Source of the DNA: Butyrivibrio sp.
GTDB lineage: Bacteria > Bacillota > Clostridia > Lachnospirales > Lachnospiraceae
Direction: 5' to 3'
DNA: 64,000 nucleotides
NCBI GenBank assembly: GCA_017446685.1
Contig: JAFSQI010000104.1
Location: 1 to 64,000, forward strand
Shown here piece by piece: positions 42,854 to 52,261 of the stretch. The position numbers and the translations under genes are program-made. Below the pieces are notes generated by a model that worked only from the letters and a program-made list of their open reading frames with translations, was not told the origin of the DNA and made no database searches. Each line of letters begins with the position of its first letter. Within the stretch, counting starts at the first letter, position 1.

Positions 42854-44437
42854 TCAATCCACTTCAACTTCATCATTCTCTGATGCAGCATTATCACTCT
42901 CATGATATTCCTTCTCAGTATTGACATTCCAGATATTGGTGCGATCCGGATTTCCACTTAGAATATTTTTAACTGCCTCAAATGACGTGCACATTGAATG
43001 GTCAATATTGTTGTATCTGTGCTGACCATTTCTACCTACGCAATAAAGATTGTCAATAGTATTAAGATACTCAATCAGTTTATCCATTTCCTCATAGGTA
43101 TCAAAATATGCAGGATAAGCCTTCTTAACTTTTTCCATATGATAATCCAGTACCTCATCCGGACTATTGATAAGCTTGAGAGTAACCATCTCTGCAATGG
43201 CCATCTTTGCAAATTCGTCTTCTGTCATATTCCACATTGAGTCACCCTCAAAGCAGAAATACTCAAGTCCAACCCAGACTGTGTTCTTTAGATCCTTAAC
43301 AAGATATGGAGACCAGTTATTATAAATTTGGAATCTACCCATTTTCACTGTTCTATCCTGTACATAAACCCAGTTATCAGGAACAATATTCCCAATAGTC
43401 TTGATCTTTGTCTTATTCTCAAGATTAAGTTTAGGAACAAGGACACCCAAAGTCATGTAATCTCTATATGGAAGACCAGCTGCAATTCTTGCAGGTTCAG
43501 CCGGAACATCATTAAGTCCTGCTACAAGATCCTTGACAGGCATTGAACTGATAACAAGATCGCCATCAATTTCAACTTCCTTACCGTCCTGAATGTAAAT
43601 TACACCCTTAATATGATTGCCAACCTTGTGAAGACCAGTAACTTTTGCGTTCATAATTATAGTTCCGCCAAGTTTCTTAATCTCTTCAGCAGTAACCTCC
43701 CAAAGCTGACCAGGACCAAGTTTAGGGTAACTGAACTCTTCAATGAGAGATGTTTCTACTTTTCCATCTGTCTTTCCGGTCTTCTTTCTGAAAGCATTTC
43801 TTAATACCTCCATAATTGAAACACCCTTAACACGCTGTGCTCCCCAACTGGGATCAATTTCAGATGGATGTCTCCCCCAAAGATTCTCTGTATAATATTC
43901 AAAAAACATTGAATATAGCTTTTTACCAAAACGGTTAACATAAAAATCTTCAAGTGATTTTTCTTTTCTCTTGAAAGCCATGGCAAAAAGATAAGAAAAG
44001 CCACAAGCTATAGTCTTAATAAGTCCCATATTCTTGAAGGTTTCGACTTTAAGAGAAATCGGATAATCATAAAATTTTCTGTCAAAAAAGATTCGTGACA
44101 CCCTGTTTCTTCTGAGCATTACCCTGTCAACCTTCTGAGGATCAGGACCACCCTCAGCCAATTTCATTGGTCTGTCGAGTACTATATCATCATAAGTTGG
44201 TGCTCCCTGAAGCGGCAGCATTTTTTGCCACCAATCATTTACTTCAGGTACTTTGGAAAAAAACCTATGACCTCCCATATCCATTCGGTTTCCCTTATAG
44301 TTAACAGTTCTGGAAATACCTCCAAACTGTTTAGTCTCCTCAAAAACAATAACCTGATAGTCTTTGGATTTACTGAGCAGCTCATATGCAGCAGTAAGTC
44401 CCGCCGGTCCCGCGCCAATTATTAATGCTTTCTTCAT
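42854..44437 (-). CDS. NAD(P)/FAD-dependent amine-oxidase-like oxidoreductase
   Basis: 527 residues. FAD-binding [14 protein letters not shown] at 8-21 and [13 protein letters not shown] follow the pattern of amine oxidase and UDP-galactopyranose-mutase-like flavoproteins. It includes [26 protein letters not shown], and a C-terminal [15 protein letters not shown]. Relatives occur widely in glycosyltransferase clusters, but the reaction is not established; a sugar mutase or desaturase-like role is possible. It is the first gene after the divergent promoter region, with GAGG before the ATG. Confidence 0.85.
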   Translation of the reverse strand: MKKALIIGAGPAGLTAAYELLSKSKDYQVIVFEETKQFGGISRTVNYKGNRMDMGGHRFFSKVPEVNDWWQKMLPLQGAPTYDDIVLDRPMKLAEGGPDPQKVDRVMLRRNRVSRIFFDRKFYDYPISLKVETFKNMGLIKTIACGFSYLFAMAFKRKEKSLEDFYVNRFGKKLYSMFFEYYTENLWGRHPSEIDPSWGAQRVKGVSIMEVLRNAFRKKTGKTDGKVETSLIEEFSYPKLGPGQLWEVTAEEIKKLGGTIIMNAKVTGLHKVGNHIKGVIYIQDGKEVEIDGDLVISSMPVKDLVAGLNDVPAEPARIAAGLPYRDYMTLGVLVPKLNLENKTKIKTIGNIVPDNWVYVQDRTVKMGRFQIYNNWSPYLVKDLKNTVWVGLEYFCFEGDSMWNMTEDEFAKMAIAEMVTLKLINSPDEVLDYHMEKVKKAYPAYFDTYEEMDKLIEYLNTIDNLYCVGRNGQHRYNNIDHSMCTSFEAVKNILSGNPDRTNIWNVNTEKEYHESDNAASENDEVEVD

Positions 44438-44481
44438 ACATACTTCCTCATAATTTTTTTTTACAAAATTACAACATATGT

Positions 44482-44510
44482 AGTATACCTCACTCAGTGC
44501 TTTTCTTCAA
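44482..44510 (-). promoter_or_regulatory. Leftward promoter of the decoration block
   Basis: Minus strand TTGAAG (44510-44505), 17-nt spacer, TATACT (44487-44482), about 45 nt before the oxidoreductase ATG. It is a good sigma-A match and the probable start of the 44.4-30 kb transcription unit. Confidence 0.65.
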
Positions 44511-44537
44511 ATATTAATATAATAAATCGCTATAACT

Positions 44538-44565
44538 TTGAAAAAACAAGAAATAGTGTTAAAAT
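44538..44565 (+). promoter_or_regulatory. Rightward promoter of the SGNH lipoprotein gene
   Basis: TTGAAA at 44538-44543, a 16-nt spacer and TAAAAT at 44560-44565. It is divergent to the leftward promoter 28 bp away, so a shared regulator could act on both. Confidence 0.6.
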
Positions 44566-44591
44566 TTCTTTTGTGTGTTTAGTTTTTAATG

Positions 44592-44612
44592 AATGCTATT
44601 TTATATAGCATT
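44592..44612 (+). promoter_or_regulatory. Leader hairpin next to the ribosome site
   Basis: AATGCTAT and ATAGCATT form an 8-bp stem ending two bases before GAGAGGAG of the following gene. It may insulate or modulate translation start. Confidence 0.45.
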
Positions 44613-44625
44613 AGAGAGGAGATTT

Positions 44626-45822
44626 ATGAAAAAAAACATATTGAAATTTTCGGCAATTATACTAAGTCTTTCGCTTCTGACTTGTGCATGTTCATTTTCA
44701 AAATCAGATAATGATGAATCCACAGAAAACAGTTCCGACATTGCATCTTCAATAGAAGCTTCTGATAGTTCCGCGTCTGCATCTGATAGCATAGTAGTAT
44801 ATGATGAGTTTATTGAGCCAAATTATGACGAACTCGTGACCATCTCAGAAAACAGTTCTGATGATAATTCAACTTCTGAAGATACTACTATTACAACTGA
44901 TTTTGATATAGACGAAAACTGTGTAATGGTGTTCTTTGGAGATAGCCAGATTGCAAACGGCAAAGGTGATGGCACTGACATTCCGTCATTGGTATCAAAA
45001 AGAGTTCCTTATTCAACGTCAATAAATCTTGGTATAGGTGGTACTACTGCGGCAGTTGAACTTACAACATCAAACCTTAGTGATTACGCCAATTGGAATT
45101 CTACATGCTTTTACGGTATGGTTCTTGCTCTTGAAGGAACAGTTGACAGAAACTCTTTATTAGCAGATAAACCTGATATTCTTGAAAATATGAATAAAAT
45201 TGATCCATCTCAAGTTGATTTCTATTTTATTGAATACGGCGCAAATGACTTTTTCAATAAAATTCCTTTAGACAAATATGGATATGAAGGTGATATAGAT
45301 GATCTTCACACTTATTACGGGGCACTTTGCAGAGGAATTGAAAAACTGAAAGAAATTAGTCCCCAAGCGGAAATTATCCTCATTTCTCCATTTTATGGAA
45401 TATATAAAGATGCAAATGGAACATATCTTGGAGATTCTTACATCACAAGTAATGGAATAGGCACTCTTGCTGATTATGCTAAAAAAGCTAAAAATGTCAC
45501 CGAAACTGAGGAAATTTACTATTTTGATACAATGTTTAGAACATATTGTGACTTATACCTTGACACTGTAGATCAGTATCTAATGGATAATCTTCACTTA
45601 AATCTTTTGGGAAGACAGGTATTTTCAAGGCTTTTAGCTCATATTCCTAATTGGAGAATGGGATACGAACCATATGCATATCTTGAAACCGATATTATTC
45701 AAATAGAAAACTTTAACCCGGATGAATACTACAGATATCGTGATGACATGCTTCAATACTACTATCCTGAATATTATGAAAAGCTTATGAACGGTGAATA
45801 TCTGCTTGCTCAGCCACAGTAA
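44626..45822 (+). CDS. Secreted SGNH/GDSL esterase, probable lipoprotein
   Basis: 398 residues. The signal peptide ends in LSLLTCACS, with Cys20 or Cys22 as the lipid-attachment residue (the lipobox is imperfect). A Ser/Asp-rich spacer follows, then an SGNH domain with all blocks intact: FFGDSQ (Ser107), LGIGGTT, YGANDFF (Asn207), and DNLHLN (Asp321, His324). It should remove or transfer acyl groups from surface glycans, so it could counteract the MBOAT system. GAGAGGAG precedes ATG 44626. It is the only rightward gene in the glycan region and is isolated by its own promoter and terminator. Confidence 0.9.
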   Translation: MKKNILKFSAIILSLSLLTCACSFSKSDNDESTENSSDIASSIEASDSSASASDSIVVYDEFIEPNYDELVTISENSSDDNSTSEDTTITTDFDIDENCVMVFFGDSQIANGKGDGTDIPSLVSKRVPYSTSINLGIGGTTAAVELTTSNLSDYANWNSTCFYGMVLALEGTVDRNSLLADKPDILENMNKIDPSQVDFYFIEYGANDFFNKIPLDKYGYEGDIDDLHTYYGALCRGIEKLKEISPQAEIILISPFYGIYKDANGTYLGDSYITSNGIGTLADYAKKAKNVTETEEIYYFDTMFRTYCDLYLDTVDQYLMDNLHLNLLGRQVFSRLLAHIPNWRMGYEPYAYLETDIIQIENFNPDEYYRYRDDMLQYYYPEYYEKLMNGEYLLAQPQ

Positions 45823-45825
45823 AAT

Positions 45826-45873
45826 AAAAAGTGTTACCTTTATGCAATTTATCACACAAAGGTAACACTTTTT
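45826..45873. terminator. Bidirectional terminator between SGNH gene and flippase gene
   Basis: AAAAAGTGTTACCTTT and AAAGGTAACACTTTTT form a perfect 16-bp stem with A-runs and T-runs on both sides. It ends both the rightward SGNH gene and the leftward locus B operon. It overlaps the end of the flippase gene. Confidence 0.92.
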
Positions 45874-47116
45874 ATTTTTCTTTCCTAATATTTCTAATCC
45901 CTAAAACTGCTGTAAAGGCGAGTCTCTCAAAATTAACTATTATAAGTCCTACTGCCATCCCCTTAAGGTTCCAAACATATGTTAAAGGTATTACAATTAA
46001 AAAGAATACCACCACATAAAAAATATTAATAATTAACTGTAGTTTTTCTTTTGTAAAACTTAATACAATTACCATAAGTGACCCTGATATAAAATAGAGT
46101 ATCTGCCCAAGATTAGCCATAAAAAAATAATCTTTTGCCTGCTCAAAGACATCAGGATACATCATCTTAACAAATAACATAGAAACCACAGTACATACAA
46201 GTGCTCCAAAAACTGATAAAACAGTCATACCGGCACCAATCAGCGTAAATATTTTTTTGCTGAGTTTTATTTTATAATTTGTAAAATAACTGATTATAAT
46301 ACCATTCAGCGGGGTTGTAAGCATAGCAACAATTTTTCCAATAAGGCTAGCTGTGTAAAAAACTGTTACTTCTCTGGCACCAACCATAAGCCTTAACAGT
46401 ATTCTGTCCGAGTTAAGAATCAAAGCAGAAATAAGATTACTTGCAGAAATTAACCACACAGACCTAATGTTTTCTCTAAAGCTCGCTGACAGTCTAAAAA
46501 ACGGAGGTCTGAATATTTTTCCTCTGATAATTGTATAAATTATTCCAAAAAACTCACCTAAAAAAAGCGCAAAACTCCAATTCCCGATAAAAGGAATACG
46601 GACGCTAATACCACCAAGACTTTTATAAAATGCTAATCCGATGCAATATCCTACAGACACAGAACAAAAAAATAAAAAATAATCAACAAACCGTATAGTC
46701 ATACGATATTCTACATCTGCATAATATCTTACTACGGTAATTATCATTAACAGCAGAAGCTGAATATAATTACCCAAAAACAGTCTATCCAAAAGCAACA
46801 AGCTTATTAAAGAAACAACTACAGATACTCCTGCTATCATAATAAGAAATAAGTTGTAGTCGCCATTTTCCTGGGTTCTGTCTTTTTTTGCCATCATACG
46901 GGAATAACTTGCTGCGGTACCAAAACCAGCCCCCATTATGGAAATGACTGAAATCAAATATAGAACGGTGCCAAATGCATCAGCCCCCATTCCGGCATTT
47001 AACCCAGGATAGACAATAAGCTGCAGGACTCCATTATATATAATAAGTGCAAGGACACTAAATACAAAATCTCTTGAAGCATTAAGGGCGAGCTTTTTTC
47101 CATCTTTCTCACCCAT
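45872..47116 (-). CDS. Wzx-type polysaccharide flippase
   Basis: 414 residues with about twelve membrane helices and few motifs, typical of the MOP/Wzx family. It is full length and begins MGEKDGKKLALNASRDF with AAGGAG ten bases before ATG 47116. It overlaps the GT2 gene by 8 bp. It should move lipid-linked repeat units across the membrane, which suggests a Wzx/Wzy-type second polymer. No clear Wzy polymerase was identified; the membrane proteins at 49.1-52.2 kb are candidates. Confidence 0.88.
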   Translation of the reverse strand: MGEKDGKKLALNASRDFVFSVLALIIYNGVLQLIVYPGLNAGMGADAFGTVLYLISVISIMGAGFGTAASYSRMMAKKDRTQENGDYNLFLIMIAGVSVVVSLISLLLLDRLFLGNYIQLLLLMIITVVRYYADVEYRMTIRFVDYFLFFCSVSVGYCIGLAFYKSLGGISVRIPFIGNWSFALFLGEFFGIIYTIIRGKIFRPPFFRLSASFRENIRSVWLISASNLISALILNSDRILLRLMVGAREVTVFYTASLIGKIVAMLTTPLNGIIISYFTNYKIKLSKKIFTLIGAGMTVLSVFGALVCTVVSMLFVKMMYPDVFEQAKDYFFMANLGQILYFISGSLMVIVLSFTKEKLQLIINIFYVVVFFLIVIPLTYVWNLKGMAVGLIIVNFERLAFTAVLGIRNIRKEK

Positions 47117-48050
47117 TTCTATCCGTCTCCTTATGTCTTTGGAGCATATTAAGCTGCATCTCGAATTGCCTTCTGTCGCCAAGAGCCATAGTAGAAAGTA
47201 TCACTCCCGCAAAAAAACTCTGAACAGCAGCAAGCATAATAAAGCAGCATACAATCAGCGTTGGAAATCTTGGCACCATACGCGTAGCCCAATATTCCTG
47301 CAAAATAGGAATAAAGAAAACAATTGAGAAAAGCGCCAAAAAAGATGCTATTGTAAAAAAGAACCAGAACGGCTTATAGCTCCTATACAGTCTAAATATC
47401 GTTCTTAGCACCTTGAAACCATCAGTATATGTATTCAATTTGCTAACAGAACCTTCAGGACGATCTCTGTAATCTATTACCACATTCTCTATCTGCATAT
47501 TATTATAAACTGCATGTATAGTCATTTCAGTCTCAATTTCAAAGCCCTTTGACAATACCGGAAATGTTTTGACAAATTCATAGCTAAACGCTCTGAATCC
47601 TGTCATTATATCCCTTATATTGCAATCAAATAATTTATTGATAGAACCCCTTACAAGGTTATTTCCAAAATTGTGAAATGGTCTCTTATTTTCCTTATAA
47701 TAAGTAGATGATAATCTGTCGCCTACTACCATATCTGCATTGTGTTCAAGTACTTTTTTTACCATCTCTGGTGCCGCATTCATAGGATATGTATCATCAC
47801 CATCGACCATAACATATACAAGAGCATCAATTTCTCTAAACATACGGCGTATAACATTGCCTTTGCCCTGCATATACTCATTTCTAACAATAGCCCCTGC
47901 CTCTTTAGCTATTTCTGCCGTGCGATCTTGGGAATTATTATTATATACATATATTGTTGCTTCAGGTAATGCTGCTTTGGCATCACGTACAACCTTGCCT
48001 ATAGTTTTTTCCTCATTGTAACATGGAATAAGTACTGCAATTTTGTCCAT
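47109..48050 (-). CDS. GtrB/DPM1-like polyprenyl-phosphate glycosyltransferase
   Basis: 313 residues. GT-A domain with IAVLIPCYNEEKTIGKV, NNNSQDRT and MVDGDDTYP (metal site), followed by two C-terminal membrane helices (about 230-255 and 265-290). It resembles dolichol-phosphate mannose synthase and makes polyprenyl-phosphate sugars. AAGGA precedes the ATG. The two GT-C-like membrane proteins upstream could be users of its product. Confidence 0.88.
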   Translation of the reverse strand: MDKIAVLIPCYNEEKTIGKVVRDAKAALPEATIYVYNNNSQDRTAEIAKEAGAIVRNEYMQGKGNVIRRMFREIDALVYVMVDGDDTYPMNAAPEMVKKVLEHNADMVVGDRLSSTYYKENKRPFHNFGNNLVRGSINKLFDCNIRDIMTGFRAFSYEFVKTFPVLSKGFEIETEMTIHAVYNNMQIENVVIDYRDRPEGSVSKLNTYTDGFKVLRTIFRLYRSYKPFWFFFTIASFLALFSIVFFIPILQEYWATRMVPRFPTLIVCCFIMLAAVQSFFAGVILSTMALGDRRQFEMQLNMLQRHKETDRNG

Positions 48051-48074
48051 TTCATCATCCTTTTTACATACTTA

Positions 48075-49094
48075 TTACTTAATATTGTCGTCCTGATTGT
48101 TTTTATTACCAATCTTCATACGCTCATGCCCGCCAAGTTTATTAGCAGCATCCTGATCACCACGAAGTATCGCATTAACAATCTGCATACGGAAACCGGC
48201 ATCAATAAAGTCACAATGCTTGCAAAATGGATAATTTTGACGTCCCTCTGCAATCTGTCTTCTTACCTGCTGGAATTTTTCACTTCCCCAAGCCTCTTTA
48301 AGACTCATTTTGGTCAGATCGCCCAAATCAGTCTTTTCAAAATTGTCGCAACAACAAAGCCCCATCTTTCCATTTGGCATAATCCACATATCAGTAAATG
48401 GCAAAAGACAAGTCTCTTTTATCACCTTCTGAGTTTCTTTTTTATTAGGAGCACTTCCTGCTCTGTTAGTAAGAACTTCCTGAAGATATCTCATCTGAAT
48501 CTGTATATCGAGATCCTTAAACTCCTCAGGATGGGCTTTGACATAATCATATAGTTCCTGAATATTCTTGTGAAGTTTCATCTCCATTGAATAATTATTG
48601 ATTATTAGCTGATTGATATACGGAGCAACCTCTTTTACCTTATCAATTGTCAAAATAAGGCCATTTGTAGACATGAAAATAAAACTATCAGGCAGCTTTT
48701 CTCTGGCATATTTATGTCTTTCAACAATCTTAGTATCAAGAAGTGGTTCATTATTTCCATATAGTGTCAGATGTCCCTTATATCCCCAGTCTGCCAGCTG
48801 ATCAATAATATTCTTATAAAGATCATCATCAATCTTGGCAAGTGGCCTGCACTCAGCATGAACATTGGCAGTACAAAATGCGCAGGTTGAATTGCATCTG
48901 TTAATGGTCTCTATATTTACAACATTGGGCATAGGAACTTCGGGTGAATTAAGGAAGTAATCACAATACGCCTTCTGTGATTTACTTCTGGTAACGAACT
49001 GAAGTTTAAGGTATGCATCACTAGCAAGCATTGGGAAATGCTTACGTGCAAACCATCCAAATTTTCCCATAAAACTGTTAACTCTAATTGGCAT
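48075..49094 (-). CDS. Radical SAM/SPASM protein in a glycan locus
   Basis: 339 residues. Radical SAM cluster motif CNSTCAFC (Cys67, Cys71, Cys74) and a C-terminal SPASM-like cysteine set (CLLPF, GLCCCDN, FCKHCD). SPASM proteins commonly hold extra Fe-S clusters and modify peptides or sugars; some polysaccharide loci carry one for sugar modification such as deoxygenation or epimerisation. The presence of DegT and FAD oxidoreductase genes in the same run suggests an unusual sugar. GAGGAG precedes the ATG. The substrate is unknown. Confidence 0.87.
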   Translation of the reverse strand: MPIRVNSFMGKFGWFARKHFPMLASDAYLKLQFVTRSKSQKAYCDYFLNSPEVPMPNVVNIETINRCNSTCAFCTANVHAECRPLAKIDDDLYKNIIDQLADWGYKGHLTLYGNNEPLLDTKIVERHKYAREKLPDSFIFMSTNGLILTIDKVKEVAPYINQLIINNYSMEMKLHKNIQELYDYVKAHPEEFKDLDIQIQMRYLQEVLTNRAGSAPNKKETQKVIKETCLLPFTDMWIMPNGKMGLCCCDNFEKTDLGDLTKMSLKEAWGSEKFQQVRRQIAEGRQNYPFCKHCDFIDAGFRMQIVNAILRGDQDAANKLGGHERMKIGNKNNQDDNIK

Positions 49095-50646
49095 TTTTAA
49101 ATCTCCTCACTATTACATCTAAAAACATTTTCACACCATAGGAAGCATACGGAAGCCAGTAGACATAATATCTCATGGCATATCTTGATGATCCCTCCCA
49201 AAACTGATGGAAAAGCATTCCTCCAAAAATCAATATAAGAAGCAGCATCTCTGAATGCGATACTCTTTTGCTCCTTATCCTTGCAGTAAGATAAAAAATC
49301 ACACACAGATAACAAACGCTCATAAATACATTCATTATCCATCTTAGGATAATACTTCCACTTCCAAAGACTATATAATACATCATTGCAGTCGGATTCT
49401 CAACATGTCTACTTACAAGGTCCAGATTATGCGTGGAAATGCATACCGGATCTGCCCATTGCGTAAGAAATTTCCTGATAAAAAATTTAATGGCATATCT
49501 TGGATTATTCACAAAAAAATCAAGCCGCTCTTTTATATTTTGAATTGCAGCTTTCTCTGTAAGTTCTGTGTCAAAATTATTTTCGCCAAATACCCTGTAA
49601 TTATATCCGTTATACCATCCATCTTCAAGTTCGCTCTCCTGAAGTCCCATAGCAATATGCGATACAGAAGGACTTCCTCCAGGGATTTCACGAAGTCCGG
49701 TAAGCCTGCAAAAATATCCATCTACTGCTGTCTTTGATCCAAACACAACTAATACAATCACAATCGATATAATAATTCTCACAATCAGTCTATGCGGAAA
49801 TTCATAAGAAAAATAACCATTTTCATTTTCCTTTTCTTTTATGCTGCTAATTATCAACATCATTACCATAGCGATGAGTGTAATTTCACTGTTAGTCTTT
49901 AAAAGAACCGAAAGTGCAATGCATGGCGCAGATATTATCGCATATTTTATTTTTTCTCTTTTGATAAAAAGAATAATACAATATAAAGCCGCAGTCTGTG
50001 GCCCCATGCTCAAGATATCGCCATATATGAAAGTAGAGTAATTATAAAAAAACAGCATTCCCATACTTAGAAGCGCCATAATTCCACATATAGCTTTATC
50101 TTCAAATAATTCCCAGGTTATCTTATATAACAGAAATACTGTCGCAATAATAGACAACATCAAAATAATGTCCCAAGCAAAATAATTGCCATGACCAAAT
50201 ACGTCATCCATTATTAAACCAAACAAAAAATATCCAAGCTGAAACGGCCAAGTGTATAGATACCCCCCTGCTCCAGTCAAAGAACTATATTGTCCTGCTT
50301 CAAATTCCAAAAGAACATCATCCATTAATTTAGAATCATCAACAGGTAACGGTTTTATAGCCAAAATCAGCAAAAGACAATAAAAAGCACAAAAAGCCAA
50401 AGCTATCCATATCAGCTTTTCACTGTGCTGCAATATATTCTTCCTGTAACATAAAAAAAGAAATGCAAAAACTAAAATCATCGACAATACAAGATGAGAA
50501 ATAGTCTCATTTTTGTAATGAGGATAGTCAACATCCACATGCATATCATAATAGATAGTTGTAAAAAATCCGGTTATAAATACTGCTGCCGCTGCAATCA
50601 GCAAAAGAAATATAATTATTTTATCAAAAGCCGTCTTAATTTTCAT
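49084..50646 (-). CDS. GT-C-like polytopic membrane protein
   Basis: 520 residues with about ten to twelve membrane helices. A soluble extracellular stretch (about 335-390: YNGYNYRVFGENNFDTELTE) and DDSKLMDDVLLEFEAG after helix 3 fit the outer loops of ArnT/GT39-like glycosyltransferases. It could transfer sugars from polyprenyl-phosphate donors on the outer face, or be a polymerase. It overlaps both neighbours by 11 bp, so it is in the operon. Confidence 0.72.
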   Translation of the reverse strand: MKIKTAFDKIIIFLLLIAAAAVFITGFFTTIYYDMHVDVDYPHYKNETISHLVLSMILVFAFLFLCYRKNILQHSEKLIWIALAFCAFYCLLLILAIKPLPVDDSKLMDDVLLEFEAGQYSSLTGAGGYLYTWPFQLGYFLFGLIMDDVFGHGNYFAWDIILMLSIIATVFLLYKITWELFEDKAICGIMALLSMGMLFFYNYSTFIYGDILSMGPQTAALYCIILFIKREKIKYAIISAPCIALSVLLKTNSEITLIAMVMMLIISSIKEKENENGYFSYEFPHRLIVRIIISIVIVLVVFGSKTAVDGYFCRLTGLREIPGGSPSVSHIAMGLQESELEDGWYNGYNYRVFGENNFDTELTEKAAIQNIKERLDFFVNNPRYAIKFFIRKFLTQWADPVCISTHNLDLVSRHVENPTAMMYYIVFGSGSIILRWIMNVFMSVCYLCVIFYLTARIRSKRVSHSEMLLLILIFGGMLFHQFWEGSSRYAMRYYVYWLPYASYGVKMFLDVIVRRFKNAN

Positions 50647-52204
50647 TTTCTAAAACCACTGAATTTTTTTCATAATATCTTGCCATTGCCCTATTTATCC
50701 AATCCTCTTTGTCCGTTGAAATATCATAAAAGAATAAAAGCTCAGGTTGTACCGAATATGGTTTAAAAACACAATCCTTTACACTATCATCATTTAGTAC
50801 TGCAAGTCTTTCTTCATTCTCGTTAAGAAAAGTTCTCGCATTTCCGCTTGCTAAATCATACATTGCTGAAGTTCCTGCATAATACTGAGGATCAACTTTT
50901 ACCGATAAGCCTGATCCAAATACAAGCAAAAGCGCCAAAACGCTAATTGCAAATGAAGCTTCAGACGAAAATATCTCCTTAGAACTATTTCCGATAATCA
51001 AAGCTGAATTGCCATTTTCAAACACCTGTCTTAACCAGGCTGTAACATAAAAAACAACCAGAACCATCATAACAACATATTCGGCCCATACAATAGACTT
51101 TAACCTCCCTGCCTCAAGGTTTCCAAGCGCATATATTGGAGGAACCATATTTGAAGACACCATTCCATAAGCAAATAATGTAAAAATAAATGGATGTTCA
51201 AACCTATGCTTTATATTTTCAGAAATTTTATAACTAACCGGAATCAGGATAAGCAATAAAACAATCACTTCCCATCTTGTATATTCATTTACACAAATAT
51301 CAAAAGTATAGTAAAGTGCTATCAAAACTGCTTTAACAGGTCCAAAGCCTTCAACTATTGCTTCTCTGGTTGCATTTCCAGGCGCAAAGCATGAAAGCAT
51401 AAATCCAATCAGGTTGATAGATGCAGGAATCCAAATTTTTGCAAAAGATTTTTTTTTGTCACCATCAATTGATTCTATATTAATAAATGAAGTTTTTGAC
51501 AAAATAAAAATTACTATTATCAAAAATGAACATATTGCCATCTCAAGGGCTGTCATATAATTGGCTCCGCCAAGCCAAAATCCCCAGAAACACGCCCACA
51601 ACAATTTACGAAAACACGCCTTTACGTCTTCATCATAAACTGATCTTATCAAAAGACCTATCCAAAACAGTCCCATTCCGAACATAAACATATAGTTGAC
51701 TGCGCCACTGTACCAATAGAAAGCCTCTACTCTTGCTGTGCCCTTTGGCATACTCTGAGTTATTATGATCAAAGTGATCATTGAAACAATATTCGCTTCG
51801 TACTTTTCTCTTTTAAATCCATATACAAACAACGCCTTAAAGAAATAACATACTCCAAATGTCAGTATTCCAATCATACAAAACGCAGTAAGCGCATACC
51901 ATCTCTCACCAAAGATACTCGGACTGTAACAAAAAACAACATTTGAAAAATAATATCCCATCCAGGACATATATTCATTAAATCCAACCTTAAAAGCAAG
52001 TAGAAATGTCCCCAGTATATTTCCTGTCTCACTATAATATCTGTAAGTCTGAAGAGCCAACGACATATCATCTGCTGAAGGCCAGTTATAAAATCCGATT
52101 ATAAGAAGTGGCAGCACTGCAATAATATACAGTGCTGTCACAAACATGCTCATTCTTTTTATATTAATCTGTTTAGTCCACTTTGATAACCGATAATTAA
52201 ACAT
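50636..52204 (-). CDS. DUF6056-like polytopic membrane protein
   Basis: 522 residues with about eleven membrane helices. SADDMSLALQ after the first helix and the FAPGNATRE motif near 290 are typical of the GtrII/DUF6056-type membrane glycosyltransferases. A C-terminal extracellular region of about 85 residues follows. It is likely to glycosylate the polymer outside from a lipid-linked donor. ATG 52204 follows GGAG by seven bases; the in-frame TTG at 52207 is unlikely. Confidence 0.7.
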   Translation of the reverse strand: MFNYRLSKWTKQINIKRMSMFVTALYIIAVLPLLIIGFYNWPSADDMSLALQTYRYYSETGNILGTFLLAFKVGFNEYMSWMGYYFSNVVFCYSPSIFGERWYALTAFCMIGILTFGVCYFFKALFVYGFKREKYEANIVSMITLIIITQSMPKGTARVEAFYWYSGAVNYMFMFGMGLFWIGLLIRSVYDEDVKACFRKLLWACFWGFWLGGANYMTALEMAICSFLIIVIFILSKTSFINIESIDGDKKKSFAKIWIPASINLIGFMLSCFAPGNATREAIVEGFGPVKAVLIALYYTFDICVNEYTRWEVIVLLLILIPVSYKISENIKHRFEHPFIFTLFAYGMVSSNMVPPIYALGNLEAGRLKSIVWAEYVVMMVLVVFYVTAWLRQVFENGNSALIIGNSSKEIFSSEASFAISVLALLLVFGSGLSVKVDPQYYAGTSAMYDLASGNARTFLNENEERLAVLNDDSVKDCVFKPYSVQPELLFFYDISTDKEDWINRAMARYYEKNSVVLENEN

Positions 52205-52261
52205 CAAAATTCTCCATTAAGATAAACTTCTGCCCCCAACAATATTATTGCTGCGTTCCTA

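Noticed and set aside
42721..42957. 78-codon minus-strand frame across the oxidoreductase end and the hairpin
   Set aside because: It overlaps the 3' end of a well-supported gene in another frame and runs through the terminator stem. No ribosome site was found.
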